NCBI GenBank assembly: GCA_049323455.1 | Contig: JBMONF010000019.1 | Coordinates: 1 to 64,000, forward strand | Direction of reading: 5' to 3' | DNA length: 64,000 nucleotides | DNA from: Hypericibacter sp049323455 | Lineage (GTDB): Bacteria > Pseudomonadota > Alphaproteobacteria > Dongiales > Dongiaceae | Shown: positions 7,512-15,424 of the stretch, one piece after another | Layout of the letters: each line of letters opens with the position of its first letter | Numbering within the stretch: position 1 is the first letter of the stretch | Notes under the pieces: generated by a model | Databases searched by the model: none | Told to the model about the DNA's origin: nothing | The model's input: only the letters and a program-made list of their open reading frames with translations | Program-made: the position numbers and the translations under genes

Positions 7512-8672
7512 TTGGCCAAGCCGGCGCCACAGGCCCCGCAAGACCCCAAGGCGCTGATCCGCAATCAGGCGCTGGCGCTGGGCTTCGATGCGGTGGGGTT
7601 CGCCGCAGCCGGCCAACGCGAGCAGGCCCGGCGCGGCTTGGCCGAGTTCCTGAGGCAGGGCATGCAAGGCGACATGGGCTGGCTGGCCGCACGCGCCGAG
7701 GAGCGCGGCGATCCCAAGCGTCTCTGGCCCGAGGCCCGGAGCGTCGTGGTGCTGGGCCTATCCTATGCGCCACCCCGGGACCCGCTCACGCTGCTCAAAC
7801 GGCAAAAGCGGGGCGCCATCTCGGTCTATGCGCAGGGCCGCGATTATCACGACCTCGTCAAAAGCCGCCTCAAGGCGCTGGCGCGGCTGATGGCGGAGCG
7901 GCTCGGCTGCGACGTCAAGATCTTCGTCGATACGGCACCCGTGATGGAGAAGCCTCTGGCCGAAGCGGGCGGCATCGGCTGGCAGGGCAAGCACACCAAC
8001 CTGGTCTCGCGCGCCCACGGCTCGTGGCTTTTCCTCGGCGAGATCTTCACCGATCTCGTCTTCGAGCCCGACGCGCCCGAGGCCGATCATTGCGGCCTCT
8101 GCCGGCGCTGCCTCGACATCTGCCCGACGGCGGCCTTCGCTGCACCCTACCGGCTCGATGCGCGGCGTTGCCTCTCCTATCTCACCATCGAGCACAAGGG
8201 CCATATCGCGCGCGAGTTCCGCAAGCCCATGGGCAACCGCATCTATGGCTGCGACGACTGCCTCGCGGTCTGCCCCTGGAACAAATTCGCCAAGCGAAGC
8301 CGGCACGAGGCGCTGTGGCCGCGCGCCGAGCTCTCGGCGCCGCGCCTCGCCGACTTGGCCGAGCTCGACGATGCCGCCTTCCGCAAGCTCTTCGCCGGCA
8401 CCGCGATCAAGCGCACGGGCCGCGACCGGTTCGTCCGTAACGTCCTGATCGCCATCGGCAATAGCGGCGAGCCGGCGCTGGCGCCGGTGGCCCTGCGCCG
8501 GCTTGCCGACGCCTCGCCGCTGGTGCGCGCCATGGCGGTGTGGGCGCTCTCCGAGCTGCTGGCCGCCTCGGACTTCCTCGCGCTGCGGGAACGCCATCTC
8601 GCGGGGGAGACGGACCCGGGCGTGCTGGCCGAGTGGCAGGGCGGCGACGCGGCCGGTGTCGCTAAAACTTAG
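7512..8672 (+). CDS. queG: tRNA epoxyqueuosine(34) reductase
   Basis: A cobalamin-dependent iron-sulfur enzyme that carries out the last step, epoxyqueuosine to queuosine in tRNA. The 386 residues include the region VDTAPVMEKPLAEAGGIGWQGK (catalytic Asp) and two [4Fe-4S] motifs, CGLCRRCLDICPT and CDDCLAVCPWNK. A HEAT-like C-terminus (RNVLIAIGNSGEPALAPVALRRL) binds tRNA in known homologues. The start is a TTG at 7512 with AAAGGTGAG upstream; no in-frame ATG lies near. It follows queF by 30 bp. Confidence 0.93.
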   Translation: MAKPAPQAPQDPKALIRNQALALGFDAVGFAAAGQREQARRGLAEFLRQGMQGDMGWLAARAEERGDPKRLWPEARSVVVLGLSYAPPRDPLTLLKRQKRGAISVYAQGRDYHDLVKSRLKALARLMAERLGCDVKIFVDTAPVMEKPLAEAGGIGWQGKHTNLVSRAHGSWLFLGEIFTDLVFEPDAPEADHCGLCRRCLDICPTAAFAAPYRLDARRCLSYLTIEHKGHIAREFRKPMGNRIYGCDDCLAVCPWNKFAKRSRHEALWPRAELSAPRLADLAELDDAAFRKLFAGTAIKRTGRDRFVRNVLIAIGNSGEPALAPVALRRLADASPLVRAMAVWALSELLAASDFLALRERHLAGETDPGVLAEWQGGDAAGVAKT

Positions 8673-8680
8673 CTTTTTTT
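8661..8680 (+). terminator. Candidate intrinsic terminator after queG
   Basis: A short stem GCTAA-AAC-TTAGC is followed directly by seven T residues and overlaps the queG stop codon. The stem is only five base pairs. A second, stronger hairpin (GGCACGCCC / GGGCGCGCC, 8688-8713, one mismatch) follows without a T-run. Together they may end the que transcript. Confidence 0.4.
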
Positions 8681-8781
8681 AGAATCAGGCACGCCCTCCA
8701 TTTCGGGCGCGCCTTGCGTTATGCTTCGGCCTCGGCATGCCCGCTCGATAGCGGAGCGGCACTGTCCTCCAAGGGGATCCC

Positions 8782-9891
8782 ATGGCCGGTCTCATGTTCA
8801 GTCGCGGCACAGCCGCCGCTTTTGCCGCGATGGAGCACTATACACGCAAGGACAATCGCGAGGCGCGCCGCCGGATACGCGACGTCTTGAACAACAAACC
8901 GAAGCCACGCGACTTCGCCGTCGCCGCGCGCGTCTACGCCGAGGACTGGCGCAACGGATGGCATGACGGCTACGAGGACGGCGCATCGCCGCTGAGAAAC
9001 GCCAAGAAATTTGCCAAGGAGGCCCTTCGCCGAGCGCCCGACGACTGGTATGCGCAATGGAAGCTCGCCTACGCGAAGAAATATCGCGCCCGCTGGAAGG
9101 GCTGGGGCGAGATGGGCGAGGCCGAGGCCGCCTACAGGCGGGCGATCGAACTGATCGAGAGCCAGTACGGCCTGCCCGCGGGCGGCGACAAGGCGGCGCG
9201 GCAGAATTACCTGGATGTGCTGATCGACCGCGCCGAAACTTGGGTCTATCAGGGAGCACCCGACAGGGCGGCCAGCGAGATCGCGCGCGCCATGGCGCTT
9301 TACAGGGACGAGCCCGACAAGGAAAGGAAGCCCGATCTCGAGGACTGGTATTATTGGGCTCACGGCTTCGCGCTGCATCAGCTCGATCGGCATCTCGAGG
9401 CTTGCAGCACGCTCGAATTGCTGTTGCAGCCCGGCCGCGGCAAGAATCCCAACAATGACATCCGCATCGTCCTGGCGGCGAGCTATGCGCGCCGCGGCAT
9501 GACGGACAAGGCGAGGGAAACCATCGCCGAGTTTCACAAGAACCGCACGCCCCAGGTCGTGGCGCCGGAGGACGCCGAGCCCCGATGGACCGTGCAGCTC
9601 GAGCTCGGCTGCGGCGCCTTCATGCCGGGAACGCCCGAGCAGACGCACTGGGCGGAAAGCCTGCGGATGATTCTCGACGAGGGCAAGCCGCCCATCAGCC
9701 CCCACGAGCATCCATCCGTGAAGGGCGCGCGCGGAAAAGGCGCTCCCGGCCGCAAGCCCGCCGCCAAGCCGCCGGTCCGCAAGAAAGCGGCGAAGAAGAA
9801 GGCACCTGCGCGAAAGAAAGCGGCCAGGAAGGTCGTCAAGAAGAAGGCCGCGAAGAAGAAGACGGCGAGGAAGGGCCGCGGCCGGCGATAA
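8782..9891 (+). CDS. TPR-like protein with a lysine/alanine-rich histone-H1-like tail
   Basis: The function is not known. Residues 1-310 are helical with tetratricopeptide-like pairs, for example DWYAQWKLAYAKKYRARWKG, AEAAYRRAIELIES and DIRIVLAASYARRGMTDKAR. The last 55 or so residues are almost only K, A, R and P in repeated AAKKK / RKKAA blocks, like histone H1 and the bacterial H1-like proteins. Such a tail would bind DNA, RNA or another polyanion; this is inference. No signal peptide is seen. It stands alone between queG and the cyclase gene, preceded by AAGGGGAT about ten bases before the ATG. Confidence 0.85.
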   Translation: MAGLMFSRGTAAAFAAMEHYTRKDNREARRRIRDVLNNKPKPRDFAVAARVYAEDWRNGWHDGYEDGASPLRNAKKFAKEALRRAPDDWYAQWKLAYAKKYRARWKGWGEMGEAEAAYRRAIELIESQYGLPAGGDKAARQNYLDVLIDRAETWVYQGAPDRAASEIARAMALYRDEPDKERKPDLEDWYYWAHGFALHQLDRHLEACSTLELLLQPGRGKNPNNDIRIVLAASYARRGMTDKARETIAEFHKNRTPQVVAPEDAEPRWTVQLELGCGAFMPGTPEQTHWAESLRMILDEGKPPISPHEHPSVKGARGKGAPGRKPAAKPPVRKKAAKKKAPARKKAARKVVKKKAAKKKTARKGRGRR

Positions 9892-10020
9892 TCGCACGGG
9901 GGGCATGCGCTTGCGGCCCTCCTATTTCGACAAGCTCGATATGAGGGCCTCATCCCGCGCTCGTCGAAAGATGAGGCCGCTCCCATAGCGACGCCAAATG
10001 CCTGGTGCCGGTGTGCATGC

Positions 10021-10108
10021 GCCTCAGGCCGGCAGGGTTCTTTCGCCTCAGGCCGGCAGGGTTCTTTCGCCTCAGGCCGGCAGGGTTCTTTCGCCTCAGG
10101 CCGGCAGG
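10021..10108. repeat. 24-bp tandem repeat, three full units plus 16 bp
   Basis: The unit GCCTCAGGCCGGCAGGGTTC+TTTC repeats exactly at 10021, 10045 and 10069, then partly at 10093. The last partial unit contains the stop codon of the cyclase gene on the minus strand. Every unit therefore repeats an in-frame stop: read-through would add GERTLPA and stop again. Confidence 0.95.
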
Positions 10109-11889
10109 CCGGCGAGCCGCAAGCCCTCGCGGAAATGCGAGGCATCGGCCTCGCGCCGGAAGGGCAGGCTTTCGAGCACCCAGGCGAGCTGCTCGGGCGG
10201 TCCGGCCTTGGGCTCGCCAGCCCAGACCCGACGCGCATGCGCGAGAAAGGCCTCGCCCTGACGGCGGGCGTCGGTCTCGCGGCCCGCCTTCGCCGCGGCG
10301 GCCGCATGCCAGAGCGCCGAATGCGGATAAAGCTCGCCGATCGAGCCGTAGATCGCGAGCGCCGCCTCGTATTGATGCGCGATGAAATGGATCACGGCCT
10401 TGTCGGAGAGATACCAGTCCGGGCAGTAGGGGTTGAGGCGCAGCGCCGTCTCGGCAACCTCGAGCCCGGTTTCGGCCTCGCCCAAGAAGGCATGCGCGGT
10501 GGCACGCGACATGGCGATGTCGGCATCGTTCGGGTTGAGTTCGCCCGCCATTTCCCAATGCCGGATCGCGCGTTCGAACTCGCGACGCATCATATGGACC
10601 CAGCCGAGAATGACATGCGGCTGGGCGTCGCCGTCATCGAGCTCCACCGCCTTGCGCGCATGGCCGAGCGCCGCTTCCAGCATGGGCTCGCGTGGCTGGC
10701 CCCAGGCGCCGACGAAGAGCTCCATGTAGCAGAGCTCGGCGAGGCCGGCATGAGCGCGCGCATAGCCGGGATCGGCGACAAGCGCCTTCTCGTAGAGTGC
10801 CCGCGCTTCCGTATGCGCCTCGGCCGTGCCGAGCTCGTGCGCCATGGCGCCGGCCAGCCAGTATTCGTAGGCCTCCAGACTGTCGGGCGGCTTGCGCCGG
10901 GCGATCTCGAGGTCGGCGCGCTGCAGCCGGTTCGCGAGCCGGCCGACGATGGCGCGCGTGACCTCGTCCTGGAGATCGAACAGGCCGGCGGTCTCGCGGT
11001 CGTAGCGTTCGGCCCAGATCTGGCGGCCGGTGGCGGCCTCGATCAGCTGCGCCGTGACGCGGATCTTGCTCGCCACCCGGCGCACGCTGCCTTCGAGCAA
11101 ATAGCGCACGCCGAGTTCCGCGCCGATGCGCCGCACGTCGGTCGGGCGGTTGCGGAAGACGAAAGAAGAATCGCGCGCGATCACGAACAACGAGCGGAAC
11201 CGTGAAAGATCGGTGATGATGTCCTCGGCGATGGCATCGCACAGCACGGCTTGCGAGGGGTCGTTGCTGAGATTGTCGAAGGGCAGGACGGCGATCGAGG
11301 GCCGGTCCGGCAGCGTCAGGTCCCGCAGCGGCCGGCGCGGCGGCGACGCTCCGGCGTCCTGCGCGCGCTCCAGCGCGTGCAGGCGCAGCGGGCGCGCGAT
11401 GTTCTTGAGGCGCTGCTCGCCCAGATCGACGAAGCCGAAGGCGACCTTGCCGGCCACATGGCGCATCGCGTCGTCGCTCAGGACAACGCCGCCGGGCTCG
11501 GCCACCGCTTCGATGCGCGCCGCCACGTTGACCCCGTCGCCGAGCAGATCGTCGGCCACCGCCAGCACGTCGCCGAGATTGACGCCGATGCGAAACTCGA
11601 TGCGCCGTTCGGCCGGCAGCTCGCGATTGCGCCCCGCCATCCCTTCCTGAATCAGGGCCGCGCAACGCACCGCCTCGACCACGCTGCCGAACTCGGCCAG
11701 GAGCCCGTCGCCCAGGGTCTTGAACACGCGCCCGCCATGGGCGGCGATCAGAGGCTCGATCAGCTCGCGCCGATGCCGGGTCAGGGCGGCGACGGTTCCG
11801 TCCTCGTCCTGCTCGATCAGCCGGCTGAAGCCGACCACGTCGGCGGCGAGAATCGCCGCGAGGCGCCGTCGGGTCTCGCTCATCGCCAT
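10096..11889 (-). CDS. Class III adenylate/guanylate cyclase with TolB-like and TPR domains
   Basis: A probable cytoplasmic nucleotide cyclase or cyclase-derived regulator. Residues 1-170 form a class III catalytic domain: RRLAAILAADVVGFSRL with the first metal Asp, FKTLGDGLLAEF with the second, and GDGVNVAARIEA further on. Residues 195-320 match the TolB-like segment seen in such proteins (PSIAVLPFDNLSND, YLLEGSVRR, IWAERYDRE). Residues 340-597 are TPR-like. The ATG at 11889 has GAGGGG at a good distance; ATG 11883 is an alternative. The gene ends within a 24-bp tandem repeat. Whether it makes cAMP cannot be told from sequence. Confidence 0.88.
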   Translation of the reverse strand: MAMSETRRRLAAILAADVVGFSRLIEQDEDGTVAALTRHRRELIEPLIAAHGGRVFKTLGDGLLAEFGSVVEAVRCAALIQEGMAGRNRELPAERRIEFRIGVNLGDVLAVADDLLGDGVNVAARIEAVAEPGGVVLSDDAMRHVAGKVAFGFVDLGEQRLKNIARPLRLHALERAQDAGASPPRRPLRDLTLPDRPSIAVLPFDNLSNDPSQAVLCDAIAEDIITDLSRFRSLFVIARDSSFVFRNRPTDVRRIGAELGVRYLLEGSVRRVASKIRVTAQLIEAATGRQIWAERYDRETAGLFDLQDEVTRAIVGRLANRLQRADLEIARRKPPDSLEAYEYWLAGAMAHELGTAEAHTEARALYEKALVADPGYARAHAGLAELCYMELFVGAWGQPREPMLEAALGHARKAVELDDGDAQPHVILGWVHMMRREFERAIRHWEMAGELNPNDADIAMSRATAHAFLGEAETGLEVAETALRLNPYCPDWYLSDKAVIHFIAHQYEAALAIYGSIGELYPHSALWHAAAAAKAGRETDARRQGEAFLAHARRVWAGEPKAGPPEQLAWVLESLPFRREADASHFREGLRLAGLPA

Positions 11890-12118
11890 CGAACGCCCCT
11901 CAGGGAGAGAGCGACAAGCTTAACCCGGATTGTCCGCGGGGGGCAGGAATAAAGGCGGATCGCTTGTGCCGCTTTGCCGGCCGGCGCTCCGAGCCCCCTG
12001 TCTTGAAGACGGTCCATCGGATTCAAAATATATTTAGTGACCCGGGCGCTGTGAAATTGGTCGCCTCGAGCACCGGCAGGGCGCCCATCAGGACCGATCG
12101 GCAAGGATTAACCCCCGT

Positions 12119-12310
12119 ATGATCGAGCTGATGATCGAGCACTGGACCCACCTCGACGGCTCCAACCACTATCTCTGGTCGATCTGGCAGGATGGCAGCC
12201 GGGTCGGCATGGGGCGCGGGGCCGCCACGCCCGAGCAGGCCGAGCGCGAGGGCCGTCTCTGGTGCGATCAGGCGCTGGGCTGCACCCCCGACCGCGTGAC
12301 ACGGCTTTGA
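12119..12310 (+). CDS. Small hypothetical protein (63 aa)
   Basis: A 63-codon frame with a normal composition for the window, rich in aromatic residues early on (HWTHLDGSNHYLWSIWQDG). No family is recognised and no signal peptide or membrane segment is seen. It lies alone between the divergent cyclase gene and mscL. The ribosome site is weak, so it could be chance, although the residues look protein-like. Confidence 0.45.
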   Translation: MIELMIEHWTHLDGSNHYLWSIWQDGSRVGMGRGAATPEQAEREGRLWCDQALGCTPDRVTRL

Positions 12311-12453
12311 GCTTGGGCGGCACGTCGGTCTCGGGTTCGGCTGCGGCCACCTCGGACAACCTCGAGCGCCAGTCCGGGCGAATGCCGCATGAGCGGCACG
12401 CGAGCCGGAATCCGATTGTTCCGGCAGTCTCCGCCGTGGGTCTCGGACGACGG

Positions 12454-12471
12454 CGTCCCGTTTCCGGGACG
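12454..12471 (-). terminator. Hairpin downstream of mscL
   Basis: A perfect 7-bp stem, CGTCCCG-TTTC-CGGGACG, lies 30 bp beyond the mscL stop. There is no T-run, so it may be only a 3' stability hairpin. Confidence 0.3.
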
Positions 12472-12500
12472 ACGAGAATCAGACGCCGATGACGCTTTCC

Positions 12501-12914
12501 TCACCGTGCCTTCAAGAGATCGCGGATCTCGGCCAGCAGCAGCTCGCTCCTCGACGGCGGCGCCGGCTCGGCTGGCTTCTTGCCAAGACCCGGCAGCCTG
12601 TTCACCTGCTTCACCAGCAGGAACACGGCGAAGGCCACGATCAGGAAGCGGATCACCGCATTGATAAAGAGGCCGTAATTGAGGGTCGCAGCCCCGGCCT
12701 CCTGCGCCGCCTTGAGGGTCGGATAGCCCCCGCCCGAGAGGTTGATGAAGAAGTTCGAGAAATCGATGCCACCCAGGATCAGGCCCAGGGGCGGCATCAG
12801 GATATCGTTCACCAGCGAGGTGACGATGGCGGTGAAAGCCGCCCCGACAATGATGCCGACGGCCATGTCGATCACGTTGCCGCGGCTGATGAAGGCCTTG
12901 AATTCCTCGAACAT
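12501..12914 (-). CDS. mscL: Large-conductance mechanosensitive channel
   Basis: A pentameric inner-membrane channel that opens under membrane tension to save the cell from osmotic downshock. The 137 residues match the family length. The N-terminal amphipathic helix and first membrane segment (FEEFKAFISRGNVIDMAVG, IIVGAAFTAIVTSLV) are clear. The NDILMPPLGLILGG loop, the second segment (INAVIRFLIVAFAVFLLV) and a C-terminal helix follow. The ATG at 12914 has AGGGGAGGG upstream; longer in-frame starts are not needed. Confidence 0.95.
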   Translation of the reverse strand: MFEEFKAFISRGNVIDMAVGIIVGAAFTAIVTSLVNDILMPPLGLILGGIDFSNFFINLSGGGYPTLKAAQEAGAATLNYGLFINAVIRFLIVAFAVFLLVKQVNRLPGLGKKPAEPAPPSRSELLLAEIRDLLKAR

Positions 12915-13082
12915 GCAGCCCTCCCCTTGCGCTCTCGAAGGTTCGACTCGCCGATGCGCGGATACAGACGAGCGCATCCCCGAATCGGTCGCGACTCTAT
13001 TTTCACAATTTGAAGCCGCCGCAACAGCCCGGCAATGGGCGAAGCGTGCGGGGTGGCGCAACGGACGCGTAGGGATCGGCCG

Positions 13083-13982
13083 TCAGGAGCGGGCCGCCTC
13101 GGCCGTGAGCCAATCGGCCAGCGCCCGGATCTCGGCGCGCGTGGCGGACGCTCGGGGGTAAACGAGGTAGTAGGCGAAGGGCGTGTCGAGGCAGACGGAG
13201 AATGGGGCCACCAGCCGTTTGGCCGCGATGTGATCGGCCACCAGCGCGGTGCTGCCGAGCGCGACACCCTGGCCTTCGACCGCCGCCTGCAAAGCGAGCG
13301 CATGATCGGTGAAGCGCGGGCCCGCCTGTGCGTCGATGCCCTCGACGCCGGCCGCAGCGAGCCAGGTCTGCCAGTCGGGCCAGCGCCCGGCGCGCGGATT
13401 CCATTCGAGATGGAGCAGCGTGTAGCGTCCGAGATCGGCCGGTGTCCTGAGCCCGCGCGGCCCCCGCGTCAGGCGCGGGCTGCAGACCGGACAGACCTCG
13501 TCGGCAAACAGGCGATGCGCGACGAGGCCAGGGAAAGGTTCCGCGCCGAAGCGGATCGCAGCGTCGGCGTCGGCACGATCGAAATCGGCGCGCTCCTTGG
13601 TCGCCTCGATGGCGACCTCGCAACCCGTGTCGCGGCGGATGCGCTCCAGCCGCGCGATCAGCCAGGTGGCGGCAAAGGAGGGATCGACGCTGAGCCGCAG
13701 ACGCCGGCGTCCGCCAGCCGCCGCGATGCGCTGCGTTGCCTCACGCAGCAGGCGGAAAGCGGCGATCAGCTCCTCGCGCCCGGCTCGTCCCGCCTCGGTC
13801 AAGGCGATATGCCGGCCACGACGCGCCAATAGGCGCAGGCCCAGCTCCGCTTCCAACGCCTTGACCTGTTGGCTCACCGCACCCGGCGTGACATGCAGCT
13901 CCTGGGCCGCCGCGCGCACGCTGCCGAGCCGCGCCACGGCTTCGAAGGCGCGCAGGGAAGGAAGGGCGGGTAGGCGCTTCAT
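13083..13982 (-). CDS. LysR-family transcriptional regulator (GcvA-like)
   Basis: A DNA-binding regulator of 299 residues. The N-terminal winged helix-turn-helix is typical (LRAFEAVARLGSVRAAAQEL, VTPGAVSQQVKALEAELG), and the effector domain begins near residue 90. The start MKRLPALPSLRAFEA matches the GcvA-like subgroup. It is divergent from the ArsP-like permease across about 60-135 bp of AT-rich DNA, so it may control that gene. The effector is unknown. Confidence 0.9.
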   Translation of the reverse strand: MKRLPALPSLRAFEAVARLGSVRAAAQELHVTPGAVSQQVKALEAELGLRLLARRGRHIALTEAGRAGREELIAAFRLLREATQRIAAAGGRRRLRLSVDPSFAATWLIARLERIRRDTGCEVAIEATKERADFDRADADAAIRFGAEPFPGLVAHRLFADEVCPVCSPRLTRGPRGLRTPADLGRYTLLHLEWNPRAGRWPDWQTWLAAAGVEGIDAQAGPRFTDHALALQAAVEGQGVALGSTALVADHIAAKRLVAPFSVCLDTPFAYYLVYPRASATRAEIRALADWLTAEAARS

Positions 13983-13998
13983 CGATTTCCGATCGAGA

Positions 13999-14020
13999 TA
14001 GTTATCATATAATTATACTA
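13999..14020. promoter_or_regulatory. AT-rich dyad between LysR gene and permease
   Basis: The only strongly AT-rich stretch here has partial dyad symmetry, TAGT-N14-ACTA. It lies in the divergent promoter region just upstream of the lysR start. It could hold overlapping promoters or a LysR site; the assignment is inference. Confidence 0.35.
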
Positions 14021-14039
14021 AACAATAGAGGAGCGGAAA

Positions 14040-14129
14040 ATGGATTTTCCTTTGCTCGTTCCGCGTCATTATCGCCTTATCGCCACGCATGGCAAGTCGA
14101 AGGCGACAGAGATCATTCATGGTTACTAA
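14040..14129 (+). CDS. Short upstream ORF (29 aa) overlapping the permease start
   Basis: An ATG at 14040 is preceded by AGAGGAG at ideal spacing, the best ribosome site in this intergenic region. It opens a 29-codon frame ending TAA at 14129. The frame overlaps the likely permease ATG (14119) by 11 bp. It could be a leader peptide that couples translation to the permease, or the remains of a small gene. No family is recognised. Confidence 0.4.
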   Translation: MDFPLLVPRHYRLIATHGKSKATEIIHGY

Positions 14130-15381
14130 ATCGGCGGAAGATGGTGGAACACTGCCCGCCTCGCTCGGCGAGCAGCTCGCCGACTGCGACGACCGGCTGT
14201 TGGCCGACATCGGCGTCTTGCGCACCGAGGGCATAGTGACCCGACGCGCCGGCGGCTTCGCGCTCGCCGCGCGAAAGATGCTGGACGCCGGATCGAGCTG
14301 CGCGACGACGTCGGGCGGTTGCGGCGCGAGTGCGGATGCGTGGGCTCGGCGGAGCTTTCTCGAGCGGCTGTCGCGCCGGGTCGATCCCGTTCTCGCTGCG
14401 CTTGCCCTGCTCCTTCTCGTTCTCGCCGCGATCGATTCGGCGCAGGCCACGGCAACCCTCGGTTTCACGGCAAGCTCGCTCGGCGACACCCTGCCCTACA
14501 TTCTGCTGTCGGCGGCCTTCGCCGCCGCAATCTCGGCCTCGGGCGCGGATCAGCCGATCGGACGCATCTTCCGTGCCCGCCCTGCCGCAGCCATCGCCAT
14601 GGCGGCGCTGTTCGGCGCGGCGGCGCCGCTTTGCTCTTGCAGCGTGATCCCGCTCATCGGCGCCCTGCTGGCGGCAGGCGTGCCATTGGCCGCGGTCATG
14701 GCCTTCTGGATCGCCTCGCCGCTGATGGATCCCGAGAGCTTCATCTTGACCAGTGCCATCATCGGCATCGATTTCGCGCTCGCGCGCACCGTGATTGCCA
14801 TAGCGCTCGGCTTGCTGGCCGGTTTCGCGACAATGGCGGTGTCGACTGCCGCCTTCCGCCAGCCACTCGCGGCGCGGCCGAGGGCAACGGCAACAAGCGT
14901 CTGGTCCGCCTGCAACCTTCCGCCAACGGCCGATGGCAGCATTGTCTGGCGGTTTTGGCGCGCGCCTTTGCGCCGCCGCGCCTTCCTGCGGCAGGGCGCA
15001 GCCATCGCTTGGTTCCTGACCCGCTGGCTGGCACTCGCCTTCGCGCTCGAGAGCCTCATGGCAGCCTATCTGCCGGCGGGTCTGGTGACCGCGTGGGTCG
15101 GTGGCGGGCAATGGTGGGCGATCCCGGCCTCGGTCGCGGTGGGGATGCCGGCCTATATCAACGGCTATGCCGCCCTGCCTCTGCTTTCAGGCTTGCTCGA
15201 TAAGGGCATGCAGCCGGGGGCGGCGATGGCGTTCCTGGTGGCGGGCGAGATCGCGAGCTTGCCCAGTGCGCTTGCGGTCTATGTGCTCGTCAACCGGACG
15301 GTGTTCGGCTGGTACCTGCTACTGGGGGCCGCGGGATCGTTGCTGGCCGGCTACGTCTACCAGGCTGCGCTGGCGCTGTGA
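14119..15381 (+). CDS. ArsP/SO_0444-type permease (DUF318 family)
   Basis: A membrane permease of about 420 residues with eight or more hydrophobic segments. The family motif APLCSCSVIPLIGALLAAGV, with its paired cysteines, is present, followed by PLAAVMAFWIASPLMDPESF and a second-half repeat (GMPAYINGYAALPLLSGLLD). Relatives export organoarsenicals or metal ions; the substrate here is unknown. A cysteine-containing stretch (SSCATTSGGCGA) precedes the first membrane segment. Residues 24-32 (DDRLLADIG) resemble the DUF1127 core. The start is uncertain: ATG 14089 is an alternative. Confidence 0.82.
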   Translation: MVTKSAEDGGTLPASLGEQLADCDDRLLADIGVLRTEGIVTRRAGGFALAARKMLDAGSSCATTSGGCGASADAWARRSFLERLSRRVDPVLAALALLLLVLAAIDSAQATATLGFTASSLGDTLPYILLSAAFAAAISASGADQPIGRIFRARPAAAIAMAALFGAAAPLCSCSVIPLIGALLAAGVPLAAVMAFWIASPLMDPESFILTSAIIGIDFALARTVIAIALGLLAGFATMAVSTAAFRQPLAARPRATATSVWSACNLPPTADGSIVWRFWRAPLRRRAFLRQGAAIAWFLTRWLALAFALESLMAAYLPAGLVTAWVGGGQWWAIPASVAVGMPAYINGYAALPLLSGLLDKGMQPGAAMAFLVAGEIASLPSALAVYVLVNRTVFGWYLLLGAAGSLLAGYVYQAALAL

Positions 15382-15424
15382 TCGGCGCCCGACGGCACGG
15401 CCGACGCCCTGGCCAGCCGGCGCC

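Noticed and set aside
10021..10108. Short CRISPR-like array
   Set aside because: The 24-bp units follow each other directly without spacers, so it is a tandem repeat.
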